A stretch of 64,000 bases of DNA from Ruegeria arenilitoris (GCF_013032855.1 NZ_WQDA01000002.1:124001-188000), one strand, 5' to 3'; positions 52,546-62,365 are shown, numbered from the stretch's first letter. Translations and numbers: made by a program. Notes: a model not told the origin generated them from the sequence alone.

Positions 52546-53673
52546 TCAGTCGTCCGACTGCGCCTCGGCCCGGCTTTTACCCGAGACCTTGAGAGCCAGA
52601 GTGGCCGCCATGAATGCATCCAGATCACCGTCCAGAACCCCTTTTGTGTCCGACGTCTCGTAGCTGGTGCGCAAGTCTTTGACCATCTGATAGGGCTGCA
52701 GAACATAGGACCGGATCTGGTTGCCCCAGCCGGCATCGCCCTTGGCTTCGTGCGCGGCGTTGATCTCGGCGTTGCGGCGGTCCAGTTCCATCTGGTACAG
52801 GCGCGATTTCAGCGCCTTCATGGCGATGTCGCGGTTCTGGTGCTGCGATTTTTCCGAACTGGTCACCACGATGCCGGTCGGGATGTGGGTGATCCGCACC
52901 GCCGAGTCTGTGGTGTTTACGTGCTGACCGCCCGCCCCCGAGGACCGGTAGGTGTCGACGCGGATATCGGCCGGGTTCACTTCGATCTCGATATTGTCGT
53001 CCACCACCGGATAGACCCAGACCGAGCTGAACGACGTGTGCCGCTTGGCCGCCGAGTCATAGGGCGAGATGCGGACCAGCCGGTGCACGCCGCTTTCGGA
53101 CTTCAGCCAGCCATAGGCGTTATGGCCCGAGATCTTGTAAGCCGCCGACTTGATCCCCGCCTCTTCGCCCGGAGTTTCCGACTGCAGCTCGACCTTGTAG
53201 CCCTTTTTCTCGGCCCAGCGGACATACATCCGCGCCAGCATCGAGGCCCAGTCGCAGCTTTCGGTGCCCCCGGCGCCCGCGTTGATTTCAAGGAAGGTGT
53301 CGTTGGCGTCGGCCTCGCCGTCCAGAAGCGCCTCGAGCTCTTTTTCGGCCGCCTTGTCGCGCAGTTTCTTTAGGGCCTCTTCGGCATCCTTGACGACCTC
53401 TTCGTCGCCCTCCATCTCGCCCAGTTCGATCAGTTCGATGTTGTCGTTCAGATCAGTCTTGATCGACTCGTAGGTCTCGATCGCATCGACCAGAACCTGC
53501 CGTTCGCGCATCAGCTTCTGCGCGTTTTCGGGGTTGTCCCACAGGTTGGGGTCTTCGACGCGGGCGTTGAATTCCTCCAGCCGGTGCGGCGCGGTTTCAT
53601 AGTCCATACGCTGGGCCAGCAGCTCCAGCGATTTTTGGATCTCGGCCACGATGTTCTGGATTTCGGCGCGCAT
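52546..53673 (-). CDS. prfB: Peptide chain release factor 2
   Basis: A 375-residue class I release factor that reads UGA and UAA. The GGQ loop is [18 protein letters not shown]; the stop-codon-reading tripeptide region reads [20 protein letters not shown], with SPY in place of E. coli SPF. The frame is continuous from the ATG and lacks the UGA programmed frameshift near codon 25 seen in E. coli. It lies downstream of mrcA on the same strand, with an APH-like gene in opposite orientation between them. Confidence 0.96.
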   Translation of the reverse strand: MRAEIQNIVAEIQKSLELLAQRMDYETAPHRLEEFNARVEDPNLWDNPENAQKLMRERQVLVDAIETYESIKTDLNDNIELIELGEMEGDEEVVKDAEEALKKLRDKAAEKELEALLDGEADANDTFLEINAGAGGTESCDWASMLARMYVRWAEKKGYKVELQSETPGEEAGIKSAAYKISGHNAYGWLKSESGVHRLVRISPYDSAAKRHTSFSSVWVYPVVDDNIEIEVNPADIRVDTYRSSGAGGQHVNTTDSAVRITHIPTGIVVTSSEKSQHQNRDIAMKALKSRLYQMELDRRNAEINAAHEAKGDAGWGNQIRSYVLQPYQMVKDLRTSYETSDTKGVLDGDLDAFMAATLALKVSGKSRAEAQSDD

Positions 53674-53751
53674 GGTCAGGTCCCAACTTGCTCAATCAGG
53701 CCTGCGTGATAGCAAGAGGTTCAGGCCACCACAAGATGACCCGAAAGGCAA

Positions 53752-54585
53752 ATGCAGCACGGACCGGAGCAGTTCCTGAAGAAATGGCATCTGGCCGACC
53801 CGCGGCTGGCGGCGGATACCGGCGCGGCGCGTGTCTGGCGGGCCAAACGTGAGGACGGGTCTGAAGTCGCGCTCAAACTCTATCGCCGCGCCGATCGCGG
53901 CAACGAGGCGCCGGGATGCCGCCTGCTGGCTGCCTGGCGCGACCGGGGCGCCGTCGCGATCCTGGCCGAAGACCGCCGGGCGGTCATGATGGAGTGGCTC
54001 GAGGGTCCGACCCTCGGCGATCATGCACGGGCGGGCAACGTGGCCGACGCCCTGACACTACTGGCTGAAACGGCGCGGAACCTGCATGCTGATCCGATTG
54101 TCGAAGTGAGCGGGCTGAGGCCTTTGGAGCAAGTGTTTGCACCGCTTTTCGACGTCGGATTTACCGATCAATGTACGCGGCCCCTGCAAACCGATATGCG
54201 GCGCGCCATAGCTTTGGCTCAGGATCTGCTGCAGACGCAACCCGTGCATCTCCCCCTGCATGGAGACCTGCACCCCGACAATGTCATCCTGACTGCGTCC
54301 GGCCCGCGCGTGATCGATGCCAAGGGTTATGTCGGGGATCCGGCGTTCGAACTGGCAAATGCGCTGCGGCACCCAAAAGGCATGCCGGACCTTGTGCGCG
54401 AAGTCGGGCAGACTTCCGCGTGTCTGGATCTGTACGCCGCGGCGATGAATGTTTCGCGGGCGCGTCTGGCCCGGTGGGCGGCGGCCAAATGCGCCCTGTC
54501 CATATGCTGGCGGTCCGGCGGATCGGTCGAGAGTGACCCGGAGGCCGATCTGCTGCGCCTGTTTCTAAGCGCTGCAGATCAGTAA
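53752..54585 (+). CDS. Aminoglycoside 6-phosphotransferase-like (APH_6/hydroxyurea) kinase
   Basis: A 277-residue protein-kinase-like phosphotransferase. The Brenner motif HGDLHPDNVIL carries the catalytic Asp, followed by the metal-binding segment VIDAKGYVGDPAFELAN. RAKREDGSEVALKLY has the ATP-anchoring Lys. It belongs to the APH(6)-type family (streptomycin 6-kinase-like). Actual drug resistance is unproven; chromosomal members often phosphorylate other metabolites. It lies on the opposite strand between mrcA and prfB, and its 3' end overlaps that of mrcA by 7 bp. Confidence 0.82.
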   Translation: MQHGPEQFLKKWHLADPRLAADTGAARVWRAKREDGSEVALKLYRRADRGNEAPGCRLLAAWRDRGAVAILAEDRRAVMMEWLEGPTLGDHARAGNVADALTLLAETARNLHADPIVEVSGLRPLEQVFAPLFDVGFTDQCTRPLQTDMRRAIALAQDLLQTQPVHLPLHGDLHPDNVILTASGPRVIDAKGYVGDPAFELANALRHPKGMPDLVREVGQTSACLDLYAAAMNVSRARLARWAAAKCALSICWRSGGSVESDPEADLLRLFLSAADQ

Positions 54586-57068
54586 AGTCCGCCGCCCTGA
54601 AGATCGCCCTGGCTGGCCTTGGGCCCCACGATGATGGTCTGCCCGGTCGAGGTCTGGACCTGGCGCCCGCCATTGGTCACTTCTTCGAACAACGGCAGAT
54701 CGGACCCCATCGCAAAACCACCGTCATAGACACGGTCGATGAACCCGTCGACGCCATCACGGAAATACTCGGCCACCACATAGTCACCCGATGCGTCATC
54801 CGGCAGACGGGCACCGCTGAAACGGTCGATCTTGATGAAGTGCCCACCCGGCGGCACTTCGAACGGTCCGCCGCCGTATTTCTCGACGGCCTTTTCCATA
54901 AAGCTCTGGAAGACCGGACCGCACAGCGTGCCGCCGTAAGCACCCCGCCCCATCGGGCGCGGGCGATCATACCCGATGTAGCACCCGGCAACGATGTTCG
55001 AGGTGAAGCCGATGAACCAGGCGTCCTTGGATTCGTTGGTCGTACCGGTCTTGCCAGCCGTCGGAACCGGCAGATTGACCACACGTGACGCGGTGCCGCG
55101 ATCAACCACGCCCTTCATCATCGACGTCAGCTGATAAGCCGTGATTGCATCCATCACCTGCTCTCGGTCGGTCACGATCGTAGGTGAGGCGTCGGGCTCC
55201 AGCCAGCTGGAGTTGCAATCCAGGCACTGTCGGTCATCATGCCGATAGATCGTTTTGCCGAACCGGTCCTGAATCCGGTCGACCAAGGTCGGTTCGACGC
55301 GCTCGCCGCCGTTGGCGAACATCGCATAGGCCGCCACCATCTTGTAGAGCGTCGTCTCCTCGGCCCCCAGGGCATTGGCCAGGTAGGGACCCATGTTGTC
55401 ATACACACCGAACCGCTCCGCGTATCCCGCAACCACCGGCATCGAAACCTCTTGGGCCAGTCGGATGGTCATCAGGTTCCGCGACTGCTCGATCCCGGTG
55501 CGCAGGGGCGTCGGCCCGTAGAATTTGTTGGTCGAGTTCTTTGGGGTCCACAGGCCCTGCGGTGTGTTCACTTCGATCGGGGCGTCCACGACGATGGTCG
55601 CGGGGCTGTAGCCACTGTCCAGTGCTGCCGCATAAACGAAAGGCTTGAAGGCCGATCCCGGTTGGCGCTGCGCCTGCGTGGCCCGATTGAACACCGAGTC
55701 CTGGTACGAGAACCCGCCCTGCATCGCCAGAACGCGGCCCGAGTTCACATCCATCGCCACGAAGCCGCCTTGGACCTCGGGAACTTGACGGGCGGACCAC
55801 TGGCCCTCTTCCCCGGCAACGACCAGGATCACGTCGCCGCGTTTGAAGTTTGCCTTGAAGTCACCCTGCATCCATTTGATGTCGCTGCGCGGGATGATGC
55901 CGTCAGCCGGACCGTTCTCGATCCCTACCGTCAACTGCTGATCGGCCACATCCAGCACCACCGCGGGGTACCATTGCGTGGGCAGCACCACGTCCCGCGG
56001 AATTTCCATGATCGCCAGAGCTTCGCGCCACTGCGCTTCGTCTGCCAGTTTTTCCTCGGGGATGGTTTCACCCGTTCCGCGCCACTTGCCGCGCGACTGG
56101 TCATATTTCTGAAGCGCCTCGCGCAGGGCGCGTGCGGCTTCGACCTGCATCTCCTCGTCAACCGAGGCCCGGACGGTGAAACCACCGGTAAAGAACTCAC
56201 CCTCGCCGAAGTCCTCGCTCAGCTGGCGGCGGATTTCGTCGGTGAAATAGTCGCGCGGTGGCAGTGCGGTGCGGAAGCTTTCGAAATCACCGTTCTGAAC
56301 CGAACGCAGCGGTTGCGCCACTTCAGTCTCATAGGTTGCCTGATCGATATATCCGTTCTGATACATCTCGCGCAGCACGTAGTTGCGGCGATCCAACAGA
56401 CGCTGTTTCTGGCGCACCGGGTGATAGTCCGAAGGCGCCTTGGGCATCGCAGCCAGCGTCGCGGCCTCATGCGGGGCCAGTTCCTGCAAAGTCTTGTTGA
56501 AATACGTCTGCGCAGCGGCGGTCACGCCGTAGGAGTTTTGGCCAAGGAAGATCTCGTTGAGATACAGCTCAAGGATCTGTTCCTTGTTCAGCGTTTTTTC
56601 CAACCTGGTCGCGAGGATGATTTCCTGAATCTTGCGTTCGACCCGCCGGTCGCCGGACAGCAGGAAGTTCTTCATCACCTGCTGGGTGATGGTCGACGCG
56701 CCGCGCAGCGTCTCGCCCTTGGATTGGACCGCCTCGATCCCGGCTGCGATGATCCCGCGTGGGTCGTACCCCTGATGCGAATAGAAGTTCTTGTCTTCCG
56801 CCGAGATAAACGCGTGCTTCACGAGGTCCGGGATTTCTTCGGACGGGGTGAACAGACGGCGCTCCTGCGCGAATTCGTCGATCAGTTGACCCTTGCCCGA
56901 ATAGATACGGCTGATGGTGGGCGGCTTGTACTGGGCCAGCGACTCGTGGCTGGGCAGGTCGCGGCCATACATCCAGAAGACCGCGCCAATCACCAGCGCG
57001 ACCATGAAAATACCCAAGGTGACGAGGCTGAAAACCGCCCCGAAAATCGAAAGAATGAACCGGATCAC
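54579..57068 (-). CDS. mrcA: Penicillin-binding protein 1A (bifunctional transglycosylase/transpeptidase)
   Basis: An 829-residue class A PBP with an N-terminal membrane helix (about 5-30). The GT51 transglycosylase motifs are EDKNFYSHQGYDPRGI, GASTITQQVMKNFLL and EAATLAAMPKAPS. The transpeptidase motifs are SxxK in PGSAFKPFVYA, SxN in EQSRNLMT and KTG in TAGKTGTTNE. It polymerises and cross-links peptidoglycan. It lies downstream of the AmiC-like amidase on the same strand (95-bp gap), so envelope synthesis and hydrolysis genes are neighbours. Confidence 0.95.
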   Translation of the reverse strand: MIRFILSIFGAVFSLVTLGIFMVALVIGAVFWMYGRDLPSHESLAQYKPPTISRIYSGKGQLIDEFAQERRLFTPSEEIPDLVKHAFISAEDKNFYSHQGYDPRGIIAAGIEAVQSKGETLRGASTITQQVMKNFLLSGDRRVERKIQEIILATRLEKTLNKEQILELYLNEIFLGQNSYGVTAAAQTYFNKTLQELAPHEAATLAAMPKAPSDYHPVRQKQRLLDRRNYVLREMYQNGYIDQATYETEVAQPLRSVQNGDFESFRTALPPRDYFTDEIRRQLSEDFGEGEFFTGGFTVRASVDEEMQVEAARALREALQKYDQSRGKWRGTGETIPEEKLADEAQWREALAIMEIPRDVVLPTQWYPAVVLDVADQQLTVGIENGPADGIIPRSDIKWMQGDFKANFKRGDVILVVAGEEGQWSARQVPEVQGGFVAMDVNSGRVLAMQGGFSYQDSVFNRATQAQRQPGSAFKPFVYAAALDSGYSPATIVVDAPIEVNTPQGLWTPKNSTNKFYGPTPLRTGIEQSRNLMTIRLAQEVSMPVVAGYAERFGVYDNMGPYLANALGAEETTLYKMVAAYAMFANGGERVEPTLVDRIQDRFGKTIYRHDDRQCLDCNSSWLEPDASPTIVTDREQVMDAITAYQLTSMMKGVVDRGTASRVVNLPVPTAGKTGTTNESKDAWFIGFTSNIVAGCYIGYDRPRPMGRGAYGGTLCGPVFQSFMEKAVEKYGGGPFEVPPGGHFIKIDRFSGARLPDDASGDYVVAEYFRDGVDGFIDRVYDGGFAMGSDLPLFEEVTNGGRQVQTSTGQTIIVGPKASQGDLQGGGLY

Positions 57069-57163
57069 GTTGCTGCCTTTTGTTCGCGGTGACGCCTATA
57101 TAGTGTCGCTGCACCCAAGGGTCAAAACACACGGGCGCATTCTAGCCACTTTGCGCCGCAGGG

Positions 57164-58384
57164 TCACTGCCCAATCAAGCCGCGGCGGATCTGATCCTGC
57201 TGGCGCCAGGCTTCAAGACCTTGGTGAATTCCTTGCGCCATTCCGATGCGCCACTCGGGATTTACGAGGTTTTTCAAGTCTCTGGGGCTGGAGATGAATC
57301 CGATCTCGACCAGAACCGAGGGAATGTCGGCAGCCTTGAGGACGGAAAACGACGCACTGCGGATCGGGCGCCGATTCATGGGGCCGCCCTGCTGCCCCAT
57401 GCCGTGCGCCAGCGCATGGGCCAAAGCTTCCGAGCGCGGCTGGGTCTCCTGCCGTGCCATGTCCAGCAAAACGTCAGCGATCTGGTCGTCCGAGCCGCTC
57501 AGGTCGATACCCGCGATCAGGTCGCTGCGATCGTGCCGTTCGGCCAGTTTCTGGCTGGCCACGTCCGAGGCCTCATCGGAGAGGAAATAGACAGTGGCCC
57601 CATGAGCCTGCCCCTCGGACAATGCATCCGCGTGCAACGAAATGAACACATCGGCGCTGGCCCGATGGGCCAGAGAAATGCGGCGTTCGAGCGACACGAA
57701 GTGATCGTCCACCCGGGTCATCACGACCTCGTATCCGCCGGCGCGCAGCAAGAGTTCCCGAAGTTCGCGCGCAAACGTGAGCATCAGGGTTTTTTCGTTA
57801 ACGCCACCCGATTCCGCGCCGGGGTCGATGCCACCATGCCCCGGGTCCAGCATCACGCGCAGCGGTCGTTCGCCATCTCGCGGCACAACCGGGGGCAAGA
57901 CAGCAGGCGCAGGCAAATCCCAGCCCGGATTGCGCGGCGCACCCGCGCTGGCGGCAAAACTGTCGAAATCCGTACCTTTCAGGTTCAGCGTCAGAACCGC
58001 GGCCCCGCTGTCGGGGTCCACGCGCATAGCCGCCGTATCGACGGCCAAGGGCGCCCCCAGATCCAGCACCATCCGGGACCAACCGGGCACATAGGCGCCG
58101 AACTGGACCCCGCTGATCCGACGGGTCTGCAACAGCTTGGCCCGGTCAAGACCGCTCCAGTCGACCTCCTGGAAATCGATGACCATACGGTACGGGTCTT
58201 GAAGTGTGAAAACGCGATACGGGACGCCCTGACTGAGCCCCAGCTCAAGCGTCACCCCCGCCCCCTTGCCGTCTGTGATCCGGCTCTGCTCGGGCAGTAC
58301 CCGCGCCAAGGCGTTGAATTCCTGCGCCAAAACGGCACCGGCCAGCGCCCAAATCAGCGCACATACGAAAAATATCCTGCTCAT
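57164..58384 (-). CDS. amiC: N-acetylmuramoyl-L-alanine amidase, AmiC-like
   Basis: A 406-residue secreted amidase. A signal peptide (FFVCALIWALAGAVLAQ) is followed by an AMIN domain (about 25-135), and then the Amidase_3 catalytic domain (about 170-390). Zinc ligands are visible: His in MLDPGHGGIDPG, Glu in GVNEKTLML and His in FISLHADALS; the second catalytic Glu is in PSVLVEIGFISSP. It cleaves the amide between MurNAc and the stem peptide during septation. It directly precedes mrcA, a common alphaproteobacterial pairing. Confidence 0.93.
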   Translation of the reverse strand: MSRIFFVCALIWALAGAVLAQEFNALARVLPEQSRITDGKGAGVTLELGLSQGVPYRVFTLQDPYRMVIDFQEVDWSGLDRAKLLQTRRISGVQFGAYVPGWSRMVLDLGAPLAVDTAAMRVDPDSGAAVLTLNLKGTDFDSFAASAGAPRNPGWDLPAPAVLPPVVPRDGERPLRVMLDPGHGGIDPGAESGGVNEKTLMLTFARELRELLLRAGGYEVVMTRVDDHFVSLERRISLAHRASADVFISLHADALSEGQAHGATVYFLSDEASDVASQKLAERHDRSDLIAGIDLSGSDDQIADVLLDMARQETQPRSEALAHALAHGMGQQGGPMNRRPIRSASFSVLKAADIPSVLVEIGFISSPRDLKNLVNPEWRIGMAQGIHQGLEAWRQQDQIRRGLIGQ

Positions 58385-58449
58385 GGCCTCAAGTTTTTTC
58401 GAGATCGTTTGGCAGGAGCCTATCGCAGCGTGGCCGGTTTGTGAACGCC

Positions 58450-59613
58450 TCAGGTCGACTTCTGCGCGGTCCGGCGATCCGCCATGAAGCTGAGCAGCCG
58501 TTCAAGGCCCTGCTCGATGTCTTCGGTCGACCGCGCGTAGGAAAAGCGCAGGGTCGTATGGCCGCGCACCGGGTCGAAATCCTGCCCCGGCGTCACGGCG
58601 ACGCCGGCCTTGTCCAGTATCTCGGTGGCAAAGGCGCGGCTGTCATCGGTCAGGTCCGAGACATCGGCATAGACATAGAACGCCCCGTCGGGTGGCGCGA
58701 TGTTGGCGAACCCGGCCTCGGGCAGGCCCTTCAGCATCAGGTCGCGGTTGCGGCGATAGACGGCCAGGTTGCCCTGCAGTTCGTCCTCGCAATCCATCGC
58801 GGCCAGCGCGGCGACTTGGCTGGCATGGGGCGCGCAGATGAACATGTTCTGGGCGATGCGCTCGACCACGCGCACCTGATCTTCGGGCACCACCATCCAG
58901 CCGACCCGCCAGCCGGTCATCGAGAAATACTTGGAAAAAGAGTTGATGACATAGCACTCGTCGGTCAATTCCAGCGCAGTGACCGCCTTAGCCTCGTATT
59001 CCAACCCGTGATAGATTTCGTCGCTGATGAACGAGGCCCCCTGCCCCTGTGCGGCCTCGATCAGCGCGCCCATGGCGGCGTGGTCCAGCATGGTTCCGGT
59101 CGGGTTCGCGGGCGAGGCCACCATCAGCCCCCGGAGGTCGAGCCCGGCAAAGTCCTGTGGCACCGGTTGCAGGCGGTTTTCCGGCGCGGTCGGCAGATCG
59201 ACCGGCACCAGACCCAGCGCCCGCAGAATCTGCCGATAGGACGGATAGCCTGGCGCGCCGATCCCCACCCGGTCGCCGCTGTCGAACAGCGCAGTGAAGG
59301 CCAGCAGGAATCCGCCCGAGGATCCGGGAGTGATGACCACCCGCTCGGGGTTCAGGTCGACGTCGTACCACTCGCCGTACATCCGTGCGATGCGTTGCCG
59401 CAGCGCCGGCAGGCCCAGCGCGACGGTATAGCCCAGCGGGCCTTGCCGCATCGCGTTGGCCAGCGCCTCCAGCGCGCCTTGCGGGGCGCCGGTTCCGGGT
59501 TGGCCGACCTCCATGTGGATGATGTGGCGCCCGGCCTCTTCGGCGCGGCGCGCAGCCTCCATCACGTCCATCACGATGAAGGGATCAACGCCCGACCGGG
59601 TTGAGTTTCGCAT
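58450..59613 (-). CDS. Class I/II pyridoxal-phosphate-dependent aminotransferase
   Basis: A 387-residue fold-type I aminotransferase of the aspartate aminotransferase-like class. The PLP Lys is in INSFSKYFSMTGWRVGWMV, the cofactor-ring and phosphate contacts in ASPANPTGTML and SDEIYHGLEYE, and the substrate-binding Arg in TTLRFSYARS. ATG 59613 is chosen: GGAG lies 7 bp before it, and an ATG 6 bp upstream is in frame. The start lies 22 bp from that of the divergent BepA-like gene. Substrate specificity is not defined. Confidence 0.88.
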   Translation of the reverse strand: MRNSTRSGVDPFIVMDVMEAARRAEEAGRHIIHMEVGQPGTGAPQGALEALANAMRQGPLGYTVALGLPALRQRIARMYGEWYDVDLNPERVVITPGSSGGFLLAFTALFDSGDRVGIGAPGYPSYRQILRALGLVPVDLPTAPENRLQPVPQDFAGLDLRGLMVASPANPTGTMLDHAAMGALIEAAQGQGASFISDEIYHGLEYEAKAVTALELTDECYVINSFSKYFSMTGWRVGWMVVPEDQVRVVERIAQNMFICAPHASQVAALAAMDCEDELQGNLAVYRRNRDLMLKGLPEAGFANIAPPDGAFYVYADVSDLTDDSRAFATEILDKAGVAVTPGQDFDPVRGHTTLRFSYARSTEDIEQGLERLLSFMADRRTAQKST

Positions 59614-59635
59614 GCCCATCTCCCATGTTGCGACC

Positions 59636-60994
59636 ATGGCTTTTGAACGCGGATCCCGGCTGGCGTCAATCCCGGCAATTCTGCTGGCGGTGGCGCTGTG
59701 GATGGCGTCGACCGCGCAAAGCCACGCGCAAAGCCTGATCCGCGACCCCGATATAGAACACGGGCTGCGCGAACTTGCCTTTCCGATCTTGCGCGCCGCC
59801 GGCTTGAACACCAACCGCGTGCGGGTGATGGTCGTCAAGGACGGCACGTTCAACGCGTTCGTCATCGACTACAACACGATCTACCTGAACCACGGACTGA
59901 TCCTGACGGTCGACAGCCCCGAGATGCTGCAGGCCGTGATCGCGCATGAGGCGGCCCATATCGCCAACGGGCACCTCGCCCGCCGGGCCGAGAACCTTCG
60001 GGCGGCTCAACGCGCGGCCGGTTTCGGTACCGCGCTGGCTCTGATTGCCGCCGCTGCGGGCGGCGGAGAGGCCGCCGCGGGCATTGCCGCCGGCACCCAA
60101 GGGGCCGCAATCCGCAGTTTTCTGGGCCACACGCGGGCCGAAGAATCCTCGGCGGATCGCAGCGCCGCCAGCTACCTGCGTTGGGCCGAGATTTCTCCCA
60201 TCGGCATGGTCGAACTGCACCGCAAGTTCGCCGGCCAGGAATTGCTGAGCGAGATCAATCAGGATCCCTATATGCGCTCGCACCCGACCAGCCGTGAACG
60301 TCTGCGCGCCGCCGAGGAATTTCTGTACCAATTCGGGGATCGGGCGAAATCTAACCCCAATGCCGACTACTGGTTTGCGCGGGTCAAGGGCAAGCTGTCC
60401 GCGTTTCTGCGCTCTCCCGGCTGGACCCTGCGGCGGGCCAAGGAAGAAACGGCGCAGGATATTCGCCTGATGCGCGAAGCCGCCGCCCATCATCAGAACC
60501 GCAACCTTTCGGCTGCGCGGGCAGCCATTGATGGTGCGCTGGCCATCCGCCCTGACGATCCGTTCTATCACGAACTGAAGGGGCAGATCCTTTTGGAGAA
60601 CCTTCGGGTCTCGGAGGCGGTCACGGCCTATGCCAGGGCGTCCGAGCTGGCTCCGACCGACGCATTGATCATGGCTGGCTACGGGCGCGCCCTGCTTGCT
60701 GACGGACAGACGAAAAAGGCGCTGCAGGTGTTGGAAAGCGCACGCGCCCGCGACTACCGGAACGGCCGCCTGATGCAGGATCTGGGAATGGCCTATTCCA
60801 AGGTCGGCAACAACGGTATGGCATCCGCCGTCACTGCCGAGCGGTTCGCCTTGGAGGGGCGTCTGCTGGATGCCGGAATTCACGCAAGACGAGCCATCGG
60901 TCAGTTGCCCGAAGGCTCGACGGGTTGGCAACGGGCACAGGATGTGCTGATTGCCGCAGAACAAGCTGAGAAATCGAAAAGGAACCGGAAATGA
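59636..60994 (+). CDS. bepA: Periplasmic M48 metalloprotease with TPR domain, BepA-like
   Basis: A 452-residue secreted protein. A signal peptide (ASIPAILLAVALWMASTAQSHAQ) is followed by an M48 domain with the zinc site HEAAH (104-108) in VIAHEAAHIANGH; the third ligand is in EESSADRSA. The C-terminal half (about 275-452) has TPR repeats (ARAAIDGALAIRPDDPFYHELKGQILL, AVTAYARASELAPTDALIMAGYGRALL). BepA/YfgC-type proteins aid assembly and quality control of outer-membrane beta-barrels. The stop overlaps the DsbA-like start by 4 bp. Confidence 0.9.
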   Translation: MAFERGSRLASIPAILLAVALWMASTAQSHAQSLIRDPDIEHGLRELAFPILRAAGLNTNRVRVMVVKDGTFNAFVIDYNTIYLNHGLILTVDSPEMLQAVIAHEAAHIANGHLARRAENLRAAQRAAGFGTALALIAAAAGGGEAAAGIAAGTQGAAIRSFLGHTRAEESSADRSAASYLRWAEISPIGMVELHRKFAGQELLSEINQDPYMRSHPTSRERLRAAEEFLYQFGDRAKSNPNADYWFARVKGKLSAFLRSPGWTLRRAKEETAQDIRLMREAAAHHQNRNLSAARAAIDGALAIRPDDPFYHELKGQILLENLRVSEAVTAYARASELAPTDALIMAGYGRALLADGQTKKALQVLESARARDYRNGRLMQDLGMAYSKVGNNGMASAVTAERFALEGRLLDAGIHARRAIGQLPEGSTGWQRAQDVLIAAEQAEKSKRNRK

Positions 60995-61749
60995 TCCTCA
61001 GACACGCAGCACCTGCCCTTCTGGGGCTTTCCCTGATTGCCGGTCCGGCCAATGCGCTGGATCTGTCCTCGATGACCGAATCCGAAAGAGCAGAGTTCGG
61101 CGCGCAAGTGCGGGAATACCTCCTGGAAAATCCCGAAGTCATTCTCGAGGCGATCAACATCCTTGAGCAACGCAACGCCGCAGCCGAAGCACAGGCCGAC
61201 CAGCAATTGATCGCTGAAAACGCCGACGAGCTGTTCAATGACGGCTATAGCTGGGTCGGTGGCAACCCGGACGGCGACATCACCCTCGTCGAGTTCATGG
61301 ATTACCGTTGCGGATACTGTCGCCGCGCGGTCCCCGAAGTGGACGCGCTGCTGGCCGAGGATGGCAACATCCGCCTGATCATCAAGGAGTTCCCAATTCT
61401 GGGCGATGCGTCGGTTCTTTCGTCGCGCTTTGCCATCGCCACCAAGCAGGTCGCCGGGGATGACGCGTACAAGCAAGTCCATGACGCCCTGCTGGAATTC
61501 ACGGGCGAGCCTTCGGAAGTGACGCTGCGCCGGATCTCGGACGGGCTGGGACTGGACAGTGACGCCATCCTTGCGGCGATGGACAGCGACGAAGTGACCG
61601 AAGAAATTGCCAAGACGCGGGCACTGGCGCAGCGCATGCGGATTTCGGGCACCCCATCCTTTGTTCTGGGCACCGAGATGCTGCGGGGCTTCCTGCCCGC
61701 AGATCAGATGAAACAGATCGCTGACGGTGTGCGGGCTGAACGCGGCTGA
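60991..61749 (+). CDS. DsbA-family thioredoxin-fold protein
   Basis: A 252-residue periplasmic thioredoxin-fold protein. A signal peptide (ILRHAAPALLGLSLIAGPANA) is followed by a short helical N-domain, then the DsbA-type fold with the active site Cys107-Gly-Tyr-Cys110 in FMDYRCGYCRRAVPE. The cis-Pro loop is GTPSFVLG. The CGYC motif, unlike CPHC of E. coli DsbA, occurs in DsbG/ScsC-like proteins. Its start overlaps the BepA-like stop, which suggests coupled production of a protease/chaperone and a disulfide enzyme for outer-membrane biogenesis. Confidence 0.9.
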   Translation: MILRHAAPALLGLSLIAGPANALDLSSMTESERAEFGAQVREYLLENPEVILEAINILEQRNAAAEAQADQQLIAENADELFNDGYSWVGGNPDGDITLVEFMDYRCGYCRRAVPEVDALLAEDGNIRLIIKEFPILGDASVLSSRFAIATKQVAGDDAYKQVHDALLEFTGEPSEVTLRRISDGLGLDSDAILAAMDSDEVTEEIAKTRALAQRMRISGTPSFVLGTEMLRGFLPADQMKQIADGVRAERG

Positions 61750-61756
61750 AGAAGCT

Positions 61757-61778
61757 GGGGCGGCTTGATCGCCGCCCC
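61757..61778. terminator. Hairpin between convergent DsbA-like and lipoprotein genes
   Basis: GGGGCGGC and GCCGCCCC form a perfect 8-bp stem with a 6-nt loop in the 43-bp gap between two convergent stops. No T run follows on either strand, so it may need Rho. Confidence 0.55.
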
Positions 61779-61792
61779 GTTGAAACGACGCC

Positions 61793-62365
61793 CTAGTCGT
61801 TTGGATACGGGGCGTCGCATTTCATCGACACGACCCATGTCGGAGTTCCAGTTTTTCTAAATTGGGTCGCGGGTACGGATTTGCCCCGAATTCCCGATGG
61901 AATGACGTCACGCCCCTGCCGTTTGCTTTCAGCCAGAATTGCCTGCAGGTCCTGGGGATTGTCGTACTTGCGAATACCGGTGTTTTCAGAAATTGGGCCG
62001 GTTGGGCAGTAGGTCGCCCTGGCGATCTGTTTCGCCAAAGCATAGGCCGCCTGGGCATCCTGACCGGTTTTGAACGATACCGCGACCCGAGACGCCAGCT
62101 GCGGGTCGACATTCATGATCGGGGTCAAACGGCCCCGCGGTTTGCCGGTCCCGCCCGGGCTGAGCCGGACGTCTGCGCGCGTTGTCACTCCGTCATTTCC
62201 GAAACCGGACACATGCACCGACATATACCCAAGTTGCGTCCCCGGTGCAGACTGCGGAACTGGAACACTGAAGAAACCGGGGCGTTTGTCCGACCCGGTA
62301 GAGGGGCTGCTGCACGCAGAAAGAAGGACGACGGCAAGGGCCGTCACGAAAGGCATTGGTTTCAA
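61793..62365 (-). CDS. Putative lipoprotein of unknown function
   Basis: A 190-residue lipoprotein. Starting at TTG 62365 (GGAG 8 bp upstream) gives MKPMPFVTALAVVLLSACSS, a basic N-region plus hydrophobic core and lipobox LSAC (Cys18). An ATG at 62356 would omit the Lys. The mature part has GYMSVHVSGFGNDGVTTRADVRLS and a C-terminal SGIRGKSVPATQFRKTGTPTWVVSMKCDAPYPND. I recognise no domain. It is convergent with the DsbA-like gene. Confidence 0.72.
   Translation of the reverse strand: MKPMPFVTALAVVLLSACSSPSTGSDKRPGFFSVPVPQSAPGTQLGYMSVHVSGFGNDGVTTRADVRLSPGGTGKPRGRLTPIMNVDPQLASRVAVSFKTGQDAQAAYALAKQIARATYCPTGPISENTGIRKYDNPQDLQAILAESKRQGRDVIPSGIRGKSVPATQFRKTGTPTWVVSMKCDAPYPND

Noticed and set aside
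52546..53673. Programmed frameshift in prfB
   Set aside because: The reading frame is continuous from the ATG with no in-frame UGA near codon 25.
55239..57092. Long open frame on the plus strand opposite mrcA (617 codons)
   Set aside because: Antisense shadow: the minus strand encodes an intact PBP1A with all catalytic motifs; the plus frame has no recognisable domain and is a result of GC-rich codon structure.
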